Shown: positions 1 to 7,267 of the stretch, in pieces
Layout of the letters: each line of letters begins with the position of its first letter
How positions within the stretch are numbered: position 1 is the stretch's first letter
Assembly: GCA_003510525.1 (NCBI GenBank)
Contig: DOMD01000004.1
Coordinates: 30,416 to 39,672, forward strand
Source of the DNA: Candidatus Omnitrophota bacterium
Lineage (GTDB): Bacteria > Omnitrophota > Gorgyraeia > Gygaellales > UBA12090
DNA: 9,257 bases
Direction: 5' to 3'
Notes under the pieces: model-generated
The model's input: only the letters and a program-made list of their open reading frames with translations
Database searches by the model: none
What the model was told of the DNA's origin: nothing
Program-made: the position numbers and the translations under genes

Positions 1-1491
1 GAAGCCAGGAAAAATATTTCCCAAAGGTTTTATCATTTAGCCCTGGCTGACCTTAGGCTCAATGAAGGAAGCGGCCTGGATTTATTGCGAGAGATAAAGG
101 ATGTAAGCCGGGATACGATGGTGATTATATTCACGGCTTATGCCTCTTTAGATACCGCCCTTTCGGCTATCGGCGACGGCGCGTTTGGCTACTTGCAGAA
201 GCCGCTGAATATGGATGAGGCCAAAATTATGATAAAAAAGGCCCTTGGTGTCCAGAGGATTTCCCTGGAGAATAAGAGCCTGATATCCAAATTAAAAAAA
301 TTAAGCCTGAAGGATTCCCAGACCGGATTATATAATTATAGATATCTTATGGAAAGGTTATCGTCTGAGTTTAAGCGGGCCAAAAGATATGTCCTGCCTT
401 TATCGGTGATAATGCTGGATATAGATTATTTTAAGTCTATTAATGAGGTCTACGGACACCATTACGGAGATTCTATCCTGAAAGAGTTTGCCGGTTATTT
501 AAAAAATTGCTCGCGTAGCAATGATATCTTAGTCCGCTACGGCGGAGAAGAGTTTGTGATACTTATGCCGGATACCTATAAAGAAGGAGCGTTAATCTTT
601 GGAGAGCGCCTTCTTAATATGCTTAGGGAGCGTGTTCTTGACCGCGCGGGCAAGAGAATAAGGCTTAAAATCAGTATGGGCCTTTCCAGCTTCCCCGAAG
701 ACGACATCGGTAGTTCTTCCGAGCTTCTGGACGCGGCGGACAAGACCCTAAATGAGGCGAAAGAACAGGGAGGAAACCGGCTGTTGGCCTTTAAGAATGT
801 CTCCGGCAGAGAAATAAAAGATATTATTAAAGACGGAGGAAAAGAGAATGTGGAAAAACTCAAACGAAAGCTTTCTAAAATGAAAGGCCGGGCCAACCAG
901 ATGCTTCTGGAGTCTATTTTTGCCTTTGCCAAGGCGGTTGAGGCTAAAGACTATTCAACCTCTAAGCATTCGGAAAATATGGTTTCCATAGCTACCGCGC
1001 TGGGCAAAAAACTTAATCTTTCTTCCGATGGCATAGAATATCTTCAATACGCGGCAATGCTTCACGATTTAGGAAAAATCGGAATTCCGGATAAGATACT
1101 GCATAAGAGAGGAAAACTCACCTCTAAAGAATACGAAAAGATAAAGAATCATCCCCTGATAGGAGCGGAGATTGTCCGGGATATCCATTTCCTAAAAGAG
1201 GTGGTTCCGATGATTCTTTATCATCATGAAAGGTTTGACGGCTTCGGATATTCCGCGGGCATCAGGGGAAAAGAGATACCTTTAGGGGCAAGGATTATCG
1301 CCATCGCGGATGTGTATCAGGCTTTAATTTCCGACCGGCCCTACCGCAAAGCCTACGGCAGGAATGAGGCAATTAAGATTATCCGGGAAGGTTCCGGCAC
1401 GCAGTTTGATCCGGAAATAGTCAAGGCTTTTTTGGAAGTGTTGAATGACCTTTCCTTTAAGAATGGGAAAGTCTGCCCCTCCGGGCGCTAA
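1..1491 (+). CDS. Response regulator with GGDEF and HD-GYP domains (5' truncated), cyclic-di-GMP turnover
   Basis: The reading frame is open from base 1, so the gene begins upstream of the window; 496 residues are visible, numbered here from base 1. Residues 1 to about 80 are the second half of a receiver domain: the phospho-acceptor Asp is D17 (ALADLRL), with the conserved Thr in FTAYAS and the Lys in LQKPL. A GGDEF domain follows (about 105-265) with LDID metal ligands, GGEEF at 181-185 and RSND five residues before it, matching the RxxD inhibitory site. The last 190 residues form an HD-GYP domain: HDLGKIG, NHPLIG, YHHERFDGFGY, IADV and SDRPYR keep the metal-binding His/Asp set, but GYP reads GYS. 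It probably makes and/or breaks cyclic-di-GMP in the cytoplasm under control of an unseen histidine kinase. The domain calls are secure; which activity dominates is not visible. Confidence 0.95.
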   Translation, partial: EARKNISQRFYHLALADLRLNEGSGLDLLREIKDVSRDTMVIIFTAYASLDTALSAIGDGAFGYLQKPLNMDEAKIMIKKALGVQRISLENKSLISKLKKLSLKDSQTGLYNYRYLMERLSSEFKRAKRYVLPLSVIMLDIDYFKSINEVYGHHYGDSILKEFAGYLKNCSRSNDILVRYGGEEFVILMPDTYKEGALIFGERLLNMLRERVLDRAGKRIRLKISMGLSSFPEDDIGSSSELLDAADKTLNEAKEQGGNRLLAFKNVSGREIKDIIKDGGKENVEKLKRKLSKMKGRANQMLLESIFAFAKAVEAKDYSTSKHSENMVSIATALGKKLNLSSDGIEYLQYAAMLHDLGKIGIPDKILHKRGKLTSKEYEKIKNHPLIGAEIVRDIHFLKEVVPMILYHHERFDGFGYSAGIRGKEIPLGARIIAIADVYQALISDRPYRKAYGRNEAIKIIREGSGTQFDPEIVKAFLEVLNDLSFKNGKVCPSGR

Positions 1492-1499
1492 AACTAATT

Positions 1500-1856
1500 A
1501 TGAACGCGAAAATCCGTATTGTTATCGCTGATGATAACGCTAATATCCGTCTTACCCTTAGGGATATCTTAACCGAACACGCTTATGTGGTGGATACGGT
1601 AAAAAACGGCTATGAGTTGATAGCCTACTTAAAAACCAGCCAACCGGATATTATCATATTGGATTTAATGATGCCGGAAAAAGACGGCATTGAGGTATTT
1701 GACTGCCTTAAATGTCTGCGCCCCGAAATCAAGATTATAATCTATACCGCGTTCCACCGCTACGCCGACTCCCAATACGCCCACTTAGCCAGTAAGTTTA
1801 TTCTCAAAGATGCCCCGCCCCAGGACCTGCTTAAGGCAATTGAAGAACTGCTGTAA
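1500..1856 (+). CDS. Stand-alone response regulator receiver (CheY/NarL-like)
   Basis: This 118-residue protein is one complete receiver domain with no output domain. It has the acidic pair D11-D12, the phospho-acceptor D55 in IILDLMMP, T83 in the IYTA switch strand and K103 in FILKDAPP. The Lys is followed by Asp and then PPQDLLKAI, which resembles receivers of NarL-type regulators more than CheY, where KP is usual; no helix-turn-helix follows. It starts 8 bases after the stop of the GGDEF/HD-GYP gene, without a clear Shine-Dalgarno sequence, so it is probably cotranscribed and perhaps translationally coupled. It may be a phosphorelay intermediate or act by protein contact; the partner cannot be seen. 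The receiver fold is certain, the role is not. Confidence 0.9.
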   Translation: MNAKIRIVIADDNANIRLTLRDILTEHAYVVDTVKNGYELIAYLKTSQPDIIILDLMMPEKDGIEVFDCLKCLRPEIKIIIYTAFHRYADSQYAHLASKFILKDAPPQDLLKAIEELL

Positions 1857-1862
1857 AATACC

Positions 1863-1890
1863 TTGCAAAAGCTTAAAAAAGAGATATAAT
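1863..1890 (+). promoter_or_regulatory. Candidate sigma-70 type promoter of yggS
   Basis: TTGCAA (1863-1868, four of six matches to the -35 consensus) is followed after 16 bases by a perfect TATAAT (1885-1890), just after the receiver gene ends at 1856. A start of transcription 6-8 bases downstream would fall at about 1897, leaving a leader of only about 12 bases that begins at the ribosome binding site. The match is good, but the short leader makes it less certain. Confidence 0.45.
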
Positions 1891-1896
1891 TCCACC

Positions 1897-1903
1897 AGGT
1901 GAT
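1897..1903 (+). promoter_or_regulatory. Ribosome binding site deciding the TTG start of yggS
   Basis: AGGTGAT is a seven-base match to the 16S rRNA 3' end, 5 bases before the TTG at 1909. The nearby ATG at 1916 is out of frame, so this site supports the unusual TTG start. Confidence 0.7.
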
Positions 1904-1908
1904 TATAA

Positions 1909-2616
1909 TTGATAGATGAGAGAATAGGCCGGAATATAGATAGAATCAGGCAGGTTGTATCCGCGCTTCGCGCTGCCACAGGGGAAAGCCGGAGGGAAAT
2001 TACTATTGTCGCGGTAACCAAGGGCAGAACCGTCGAGCAGATAAAAGAAGTTATCGCCCAAGGCATAGCGGGCATCGGTGAAAACAGAGTTCAGGAGGCG
2101 TTGGTAAAATATAACGCGTTGTCTCACCCGCGATACGCCCCGCGCTTAAAGTGGCATATGATTGGCCATCTGCAGACTAATAAGGTAAAGGAAGCGGTAA
2201 GGATTTTTGATTTAATCCAGTCTGTGGACAGCCCGCGCCTGGCGCAAGCCATTTCTAAGGAAGCGGGTAAGATTAATAAGCAACAGGACATCTTGCTTGA
2301 AGTCCAGACCTCCCCGGAAGAGAGCAAGTTCGGCCTTAAACCCCAAGAAATACCGGAGGTTTTTAAGGAAATTTCTTGTTTGCCTCACCTTGAGGTAAAA
2401 GGCTTGATGACCATAGCCCCTTTTACGGATAATCCGGAAACCTCCCGCCCCTATTTTAAGATGTTAAGAGAATTATCCGAGAAGATTGACTGGAGATTAG
2501 AGGCCGGAGACCGGAGACCGATAGTATCAATGGGTATGTCCGGTGATTTTTCCGTGGCCATTGAAGAAGGCGCGAATATGATAAGATTGGGCCGGGCGAT
2601 ATTTTCCCGTCCATAG
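1909..2616 (+). CDS. yggS: PLP-binding protein YggS/PLPBP (COG0325), pyridoxal phosphate homeostasis
   Basis: The 235-residue product matches the single-domain TIM-barrel PLP carrier family throughout. The PLP lysine is K38 in VAVTKGR, followed by GENRVQEA (57-64), WHMIGHLQTNK (82-92), ESKFGL (138-143), GLMTIAP (165-171) and the phosphate-binding SMGMSGDF (207-214), ending in IRLGRAIF. The family has no known catalysis; it buffers and delivers PLP and affects amino-acid pools. The start is TTG with a strong ribosome binding site. Residues 196-205 (RLEAGDRRPI), just before SMGMS, look like a short insertion compared with E. coli YggS from memory, and they are encoded by a degenerate 7-bp tandem repeat. 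The next gene is proC, a pairing seen in many bacteria. Confidence 0.95.
   Translation: MIDERIGRNIDRIRQVVSALRAATGESRREITIVAVTKGRTVEQIKEVIAQGIAGIGENRVQEALVKYNALSHPRYAPRLKWHMIGHLQTNKVKEAVRIFDLIQSVDSPRLAQAISKEAGKINKQQDILLEVQTSPEESKFGLKPQEIPEVFKEISCLPHLEVKGLMTIAPFTDNPETSRPYFKMLRELSEKIDWRLEAGDRRPIVSMGMSGDFSVAIEEGANMIRLGRAIFSRP
2492..2519 (+). repeat. Degenerate heptanucleotide tandem repeat inside yggS
   Basis: Four consecutive 7-mers can be read: GGAGATT, AGAGGCC, GGAGACC and GGAGACC, followed by one more G. The last two are identical and the first two are degenerate. They encode roughly W195 to P204, a surface loop before the conserved SMGMSGDF. Because 7 is not a multiple of 3, gain or loss of one unit would shift the frame and replace the last 30 or so residues. 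The frame is intact in this copy. Confidence 0.6.
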
Positions 2617-2626
2617 TCTTAGCATC

Positions 2627-2667
2627 AGGCGGGAGGCCCGCTTCCTAAATTTACATTTTGAAGCGGG
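2627..2667 (+). promoter_or_regulatory. Two mutually exclusive hairpins between yggS and proC
   Basis: Hairpin A pairs GCGGG (2629-2633) with CCCGC (2637-2641) across a 3-base loop, extendable by one G-U and one A-T pair to 2627-2643. Hairpin B pairs CCCGCTTC (2637-2644) perfectly with GAAGCGGG (2660-2667) across a 15-base loop. Both use the same CCCGC, so they cannot form together. B covers part of the purine-rich region before the proC ATG at 2679. No T-run follows A, so it is a poor intrinsic terminator. The pairing is seen directly; a regulatory role is inference. Confidence 0.45.
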
Positions 2668-2678
2668 AGAGGGCTAAA

Positions 2679-3512
2679 ATGAATAAAAACATCGGGATAA
2701 TCGGATTTGGTAATATGGGCTCAAGCCTGGCCGAGCGTATTAAGTCAGCGTATAAGGTGTATGCATTTGATAAGGATGCTCGCAAGACCAGAAATCTCTC
2801 CCGGATAGAAACAGCCCGGGATATCCCGGGCTTAGTAAAATGCTCTGACGCGCTGATACTGGCGGTAAAGCCTCAGGATTTCGCGGGAGTCTTGGCTGAA
2901 ATAAAAGATTGGATAGGAACGAAATTAGTTATTTCCATTGCCGCCGGGATAACCACTAACCATATTGAGAAAGCATTAGGCCGGGGAGCCCGGGTGATCC
3001 GGGTGATGCCGAATATGCCGGCAAAGATTGCTCAGGGGATAAGCTGTTTGTCCAGAAGCGGGCTGGCTTCTAAAAAAGACCTGGAATTGGCTGACACGCT
3101 TTTTACTTATTTGGGTAAAACCGTAAGAATAAAAGAGGAGCTGATGAATTCCGCCACCGCTGTTTCCGGGAGCGGGCCGGCGTATGTCTTAAGGTATCTT
3201 GAATCCGAGCGCGTCAATATAAATAGAATTCCCCAGGAGAAGAAAAGCCTTTTTTTAAATGATTTTCAGAAATCAGCCCAGGGGGTTGGTTTTACTTTCG
3301 GACAGGCCAAGGTTTTAACCGAGGCCGTATTTTCCGGCACAGTTAGTTTCCTCAAGAAAACCAAGATCGCCCCGGGTGAGCTGATCAAGCAGGTGGCTTC
3401 TAAAGGCGGCACAACTCAGGCGGCCTTAAGGGTTTTGGATGGCGGAGGCAGTCTTGCTGAGGCGGTGAAAGCCGCTAAGGCCCGGGCTGATGAGCTGTCT
3501 CTTCGCCAGTAA
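2679..3512 (+). CDS. proC: Pyrroline-5-carboxylate reductase
   Basis: ProC reduces 1-pyrroline-5-carboxylate to L-proline with NAD(P)H, the last step of proline synthesis, in the cytoplasm. The 277-residue product has the Rossmann motif GFGNMG (9-14), VKPQDF (63-68), the MPNMPA loop (110-115), and the substrate-binding SGSGPAY (163-169) and SKGGTT (241-246), where SPGGTT is usual. I chose ATG 2679 because it places the first strand at the normal N-terminus (MNKNIGIIGFG) and has GGGAG/GAGGG purines 5-9 bases upstream. An in-frame TTG at 2658 would add seven charged residues. Between PAYVLRYLE and the next helix, about 19 residues (175-194, including NINRIPQEKK) are extra compared with E. coli ProC. 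It lies 62 bases after yggS and 35 bases before mtnP, probably in one transcript. Confidence 0.95.
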   Translation: MNKNIGIIGFGNMGSSLAERIKSAYKVYAFDKDARKTRNLSRIETARDIPGLVKCSDALILAVKPQDFAGVLAEIKDWIGTKLVISIAAGITTNHIEKALGRGARVIRVMPNMPAKIAQGISCLSRSGLASKKDLELADTLFTYLGKTVRIKEELMNSATAVSGSGPAYVLRYLESERVNINRIPQEKKSLFLNDFQKSAQGVGFTFGQAKVLTEAVFSGTVSFLKKTKIAPGELIKQVASKGGTTQAALRVLDGGGSLAEAVKAAKARADELSLRQ

Positions 3513-3547
3513 AAGGCCGGCGGCTATTTTTTGGAAAGGATTGAGAA

Positions 3548-4405
3548 ATGGGAAAAATCGGAATTATCGGAGGAAGCGGTTTATATAAAATAGAGGGCCT
3601 AAAAAAGGTCAAGCCGGTGGCAGTCGCCACTCCTTTTGGCGCGCCATCCGATAAATATATCACCGGTGAGCTTGAAGGAAGGAAGGTGGTTTTTCTGCCC
3701 CGCCATGGCCTGGGCCATCGCCTCAGCCCTTCGGAAATCAACTTCCGGGCCAATATCTACGGAATGAAAAAACTGGGTGTGGATAGGATAATTTCCGTAT
3801 CTGCCTGCGGCTCGTTAAAGAAAGAATTAAGGCCGTTAGATTTTGTGATTCCGGATCAATTCGTGGACAGGACTAACCAGGGCCGCAAGATGAGCTTCTT
3901 TGAAAAAGGGATTGTGGCCCATATTGGTTTTGCCGAGCCGGTCTGCGCGAAGCTGTGTGAAGCTGTGTACGCATCAGCCGGGAAAATCGGCTCCAGGGTT
4001 CATTTGGGCGGGACCTACCTGAATATGGAAGGCCCGGCATTTTCTACCAAGGCCGAGTCTAATCTTTACCGGGCCTGGGGAATGGATATTATCGGGATGA
4101 CCAATATGGCTGAGGCAAAACTGGCCCGGGAGGCCGAGATATGTTACTGCACTTTAGCCGCGGTTACTGATTATGACTGTTGGTATGAATCCGCCGAAAC
4201 CGTTACCGTGGAAATGGTGATGTCTAATTTGTCCAAGAATATTCAGAACGCCAAAAATATCCTTAAAAGATTAATTCCGGCCCTGGAAGATAAAAATAGC
4301 TGTTCCTGTCAGGAGGCCTTGAAATACGCCATTGTTACCGATAAAAAATTAATCCCCAGGAAAGTAAAAGAGGATTTAAAGATAATTATCGGGAAATATT
4401 TATAA
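3548..4405 (+). CDS. mtnP: S-methyl-5'-thioadenosine phosphorylase (purine nucleoside phosphorylase family)
   Basis: The enzyme cleaves methylthioadenosine, a by-product of polyamine and SAM metabolism, with phosphate to adenine and methylthioribose-1-phosphate. The 285-residue protein follows the family closely: GGSGLY (8-13), TPFGAPSD (28-35), the phosphate-binding RHGLGH (52-57), PSEINFRANIYG (61-72), DQFVDRT (103-109), EGPAFSTKAES (161-171), GMTNMAEAKLAREAEICY (183-200) and TDYDCW (207-212), whose aspartates are the base-binding position typical of MTA phosphorylases. The CSCQEALKYAI and IGKYL tail is usual in bacterial members. AAAGGA at 3535-3540 sits 7 bases before the ATG. A preference for methylthioinosine or other purine nucleosides cannot be excluded from motifs alone. 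No other methionine-salvage gene is in the window. Confidence 0.92.
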   Translation: MGKIGIIGGSGLYKIEGLKKVKPVAVATPFGAPSDKYITGELEGRKVVFLPRHGLGHRLSPSEINFRANIYGMKKLGVDRIISVSACGSLKKELRPLDFVIPDQFVDRTNQGRKMSFFEKGIVAHIGFAEPVCAKLCEAVYASAGKIGSRVHLGGTYLNMEGPAFSTKAESNLYRAWGMDIIGMTNMAEAKLAREAEICYCTLAAVTDYDCWYESAETVTVEMVMSNLSKNIQNAKNILKRLIPALEDKNSCSCQEALKYAIVTDKKLIPRKVKEDLKIIIGKYL

Positions 4406-4407
4406 TA

Positions 4408-4500
4408 ACACCGCAAAATCGCAAAATAAAACCCGCAAAGACGCGAAGAATTTCCATAAAAATTTTGCTCTTTCGCGTCTTCTTTGCGGTTTAGCAGTGT
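4408..4500 (+). repeat. 93-bp imperfect palindrome (CGCAAAG/GACGCGAA type) between mtnP and ileS
   Basis: The ends ACACCGC (4408-4414) and GCAGTGT (4494-4500) are inverted repeats with one mismatch. The main stem pairs CCGCAAA (4433-4439) with TTTGCGG (4483-4489), and GACGCGAA (4440-4447) with TTCGCGTC (4472-4479), giving 15 pairs with a 3-base bulge on the right and an AT-rich loop of 24 bases. The left arm also has a second CGCAAAA pair of motifs (4413-4426). It fills almost the whole spacer and ends 7 bases before the ileS ATG. The CGCAAAGACGC type of sequence recurs in many bacterial genomes as far as I remember, so a dispersed REP- or MITE-like repeat is likely. It could also act as an RNA hairpin or terminator, although no clear T-run follows the stem. 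Confidence 0.75.
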
Positions 4501-4507
4501 ATAAAAA

Positions 4508-7267
4508 ATGGATTATAAACCTACCTTAAATCTTCCGGCGACTAATTTCTCGATGAAGGCGAATCTGCCTCAAAATGAGCCGAAGATTTTAGAATTTTGG
4601 CGCAAGGAGAATATATACGCCAAGATTCGCTCTAAATGCCTGGGCCGGCAGAAATATGTGCTTCACGACGGCCCTCCTTATGCCAACGGCAATATTCATA
4701 TCGGCCACGGCTTAAACAAAATACTCAAAGATATAATTATCCGCTTTAAGACTATGCGGGGCTTTGACAGCCCCTATATCCCCGGATGGGACTGCCACGG
4801 CCTTCCGGTGGAGCATCAGCTGTTTAAAGAGTTGAATATCAATAAGGAGCAGATTTCTCAGCTGGATTTCAGGTCAAAGGCCGGCGCTTACGCCTTGAAA
4901 TTTGTCAATTTGCAGAAGGAAGAGTTCAAGCGTTTGGGCATATTCGCTGATTGGGACAATCCCTATCTTACCCTGGATAAAAAATACGAATATGAAATAG
5001 TCAGGGCCCTGGGGGCATTGGTAAAAAAAGGATTCATCTATCGCGGCCTTAAGCCGGTAAACTGGTGCGTAAGCTGTGAAACCGCTTTGGCCGAGGCCGA
5101 GGTTGAATACGAAGATAAAACTTCCCCTTCCATATATGTTAAATTTAAACTCATTGATTCCGGAAAACTCGCTTTAAGTACCTCTGATACTTATTTGGTA
5201 ATCTGGACTACCACTCCCTGGACTTTATACGGAAATGCCGCGCTGGCCGCGCATCCGGATTTAGAATACGCGCTGGTTAAAACGGAAAAGGGAGATTTGA
5301 TAATCGCCCAGGATTTATTAAGCAGTGCCTTTAAAGAGCTTGATTTAGTTGATACGGGAATTAAGATAGAAAAGCTCTTCCGGGGCAAGGATTTAGAGGG
5401 TTTATCTTATGAGCATCCTTTATTAAAAGACGGTATGGCAAGAAAAGTGGTCCTGGCGGATTATGTCTCTAAAGAAGAAGGAAGCGGCCTGGTGCATATT
5501 GCCCCTGGCCACGGCCAGGAGGATTATTTTGCCGGCCTGAAATACAACCTTCCCATAATTATGCCGGTGGATAAAAAAGGCAGGTTTGATGAGAGCGTCC
5601 CTGAGTTTAAGGGGCAGGATGTGTTCGCGGCAAACCGGATGATTATTGAAAAATTGGATTCTTTGGGCAGCCTTTTGGCCTTTAATCAAAAACAACATTC
5701 CTATCCTCACTGCTGGCGTTGTAAGAATCCTATTATCTTTAGGGCCGTCCGGCAGTGGTTTCTGAATATTGAACATAATGGTTTAAGAAAGAAGGTGCTT
5801 GAGGCAATCAGCGGCCAGGTTGATTTTATTCCTGAAGCCGGGCGTTTAAGGATAAAGGCAATGGTGGAATCGCGTCCGGATTGGTGTTTATCCCGCCAGC
5901 GCTATTGGGGGGTGCCGATTCCGGCGGCGCGCTGTGTAGGCTGTAACGAAGAAGTGCTTGTTCCGGAGATAGTGGATAATTTTGCCGATAAGGTTTTAGA
6001 GCAGGGAAGCGATGCCTGGTTTAAAGAGACGCTCGAGACATTCCTGCCGCCAAACTTTAGCTGTCCTCATTGCCAGGGCGTTAAGTGGGCCCGGGGGGAG
6101 GATATATTGGATGTCTGGTTTGATTCCGGGGTAAGCCACCGGGCAGTGCTGATGAGTAGCGCGGATATGGAATTTCCGGCCTCGCTCTATTTGGAAGGTT
6201 CGGACCAGCACCGGGGATGGTTTCAGGCCTCCTTGATTACGGCTATGGCCCTGGAAGAAAGGCCGCCTTTTAAATCTGTGCTTACCCACGGTTTTGTGGT
6301 TGATGGCGCCGGGAGAAAGATGTCCAAATCCACAGGTAATGTTATTTCGCCCCAGGAAATAATCAACGCCTCCGGCGCGGACATTTTAAGGCTTTGGGCT
6401 GCCTCCAGCAATTATAGTGAGGATGTGCGTGTTTCGCCGGATATCCTCTCGCGTTTGAGTGAGGCCTACCGCAAAATTCGCAACACCATCAGGTTTCTTT
6501 TGGGGAATTTATCGGATTTTTCTCAGGCTAATGACAGGGTTGATTACAAAGATATGCTGGAGATAGACCGTTATAGCCTTTCTGTTCTTTATACCTTACT
6601 GAATAAAGTTACCAGACATTACGAAGAATTTGAATTCTATCGGATATATCAGGAGGTGCATCAATTTTGCATCCTCCAGATGTCTAATTTTTATCTGGAT
6701 ATTCTAAAAGACCGGTTGTATACCTTTAAGAAAGATGGATTGGAGAGGCGTTCGGCTCAGACGGTGATGTGGGAGAGCCTTACGATCCTGGTGAGGATTA
6801 TCGCTCCGATACTGCCCTTTACCGCTGAGGAGGTTTGGCAGTATCTGGCCAAAGACCAAAATATCGAAAGCGCGCATTTAGCAGATTGGCCCCAGGCGAA
6901 TACTAAATATATTGATACCGAATTGGAAAATAAGTGGTATAATCTTATCCAATTCAGAACCAAGGTATTAAAGTTGTTGGAGGAGAAAAGAGCCGGCGGA
7001 GAAATCGGGAGTTCTCTGGAGGCAAAAGTAACTATCGGAATGAATTCGGACAGCGCCTTCTTGAGAGATTTTAAGGAAGTGTTGCCTGAGGTTTTTATAG
7101 TATCGGTGGTTTCTTTAGAGGAGATATCCACGGGAGAGCCGCGTATTGATATTTCTAAGGCCCCCGGAAGTAAATGCCCGCGCTGCTGGAATTACTCCGC
7201 AAGAATCGGAGAGAGCGATAGGTATCCGGATATCTGCCCTAAATGCGTGAGGGCGTTAAGTTCGTAG
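4508..7267 (+). CDS. ileS: Isoleucyl-tRNA synthetase (class I, bacterial IleS1 type)
   Basis: IleS charges tRNA-Ile with isoleucine in the cytoplasm. The 919-residue product is full length. The start MDYKPTLNLPATNFSMKANL fits the family exactly, so ATG 4508 is secure although no Shine-Dalgarno is visible; a palindromic repeat ends 7 bases upstream. Visible motifs are DGPPYANGN with HIGH (64-67), the CP1 editing-domain WTTTPWTL (233-240) and APGHGQEDY, DVWFDSG, the internal cysteine pairs CVGC and CPHC, KMSKS (604-608), an anticodon-binding helical domain, and a C-terminal zinc finger with C890, C893, C910 and C913. The HIGH and KMSKS versions are of the ordinary bacterial type. Neighbouring lspA downstream recalls the common ileS-lspA linkage. 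The stop codon lies inside a GTAGGGGC palindrome. Confidence 0.98.
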   Translation: MDYKPTLNLPATNFSMKANLPQNEPKILEFWRKENIYAKIRSKCLGRQKYVLHDGPPYANGNIHIGHGLNKILKDIIIRFKTMRGFDSPYIPGWDCHGLPVEHQLFKELNINKEQISQLDFRSKAGAYALKFVNLQKEEFKRLGIFADWDNPYLTLDKKYEYEIVRALGALVKKGFIYRGLKPVNWCVSCETALAEAEVEYEDKTSPSIYVKFKLIDSGKLALSTSDTYLVIWTTTPWTLYGNAALAAHPDLEYALVKTEKGDLIIAQDLLSSAFKELDLVDTGIKIEKLFRGKDLEGLSYEHPLLKDGMARKVVLADYVSKEEGSGLVHIAPGHGQEDYFAGLKYNLPIIMPVDKKGRFDESVPEFKGQDVFAANRMIIEKLDSLGSLLAFNQKQHSYPHCWRCKNPIIFRAVRQWFLNIEHNGLRKKVLEAISGQVDFIPEAGRLRIKAMVESRPDWCLSRQRYWGVPIPAARCVGCNEEVLVPEIVDNFADKVLEQGSDAWFKETLETFLPPNFSCPHCQGVKWARGEDILDVWFDSGVSHRAVLMSSADMEFPASLYLEGSDQHRGWFQASLITAMALEERPPFKSVLTHGFVVDGAGRKMSKSTGNVISPQEIINASGADILRLWAASSNYSEDVRVSPDILSRLSEAYRKIRNTIRFLLGNLSDFSQANDRVDYKDMLEIDRYSLSVLYTLLNKVTRHYEEFEFYRIYQEVHQFCILQMSNFYLDILKDRLYTFKKDGLERRSAQTVMWESLTILVRIIAPILPFTAEEVWQYLAKDQNIESAHLADWPQANTKYIDTELENKWYNLIQFRTKVLKLLEEKRAGGEIGSSLEAKVTIGMNSDSAFLRDFKEVLPEVFIVSVVSLEEISTGEPRIDISKAPGSKCPRCWNYSARIGESDRYPDICPKCVRALSS

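Noticed and set aside
85..87. TTG at 85 as the start of the GGDEF/HD-GYP gene
   Set aside because: The frame is open to base 1 and the upstream codons encode the receiver phospho-acceptor strand (ALADLRL), so the gene starts outside the window.
576..932. Antisense open frames such as that opposite the GGDEF region, and others opposite yggS, ileS and mtnP
   Set aside because: They lie wholly or almost wholly opposite strongly conserved genes, have low-complexity translations and no family motifs; they are frame shadows.
2658..2660. TTG at 2658 as the proC start
   Set aside because: It adds a charged MKRERAK leader before the normal ProC N-terminus, and it would place the purine-rich ribosome binding region inside the gene. 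ATG 2679 fits better.
3513..3531. Intrinsic terminator after proC (GC-rich GGCCGGCGGC followed by TTTTTT)
   Set aside because: The T-run is good, but the best stem I can draw is only 3 bp, so it does not make a credible terminator hairpin.
4500..4505. TATAAA as a -10 promoter element of ileS
   Set aside because: It lies 2 bases before the start codon, too close to serve as the -10 box for this gene unless the gene started elsewhere, and the start is well supported by homology.
4406..4507. A T-box riboswitch controlling ileS
   Set aside because: The spacer is only about 100 bases and consists of one palindrome. I see no T-box sequence, specifier loop or terminator/antiterminator pair.
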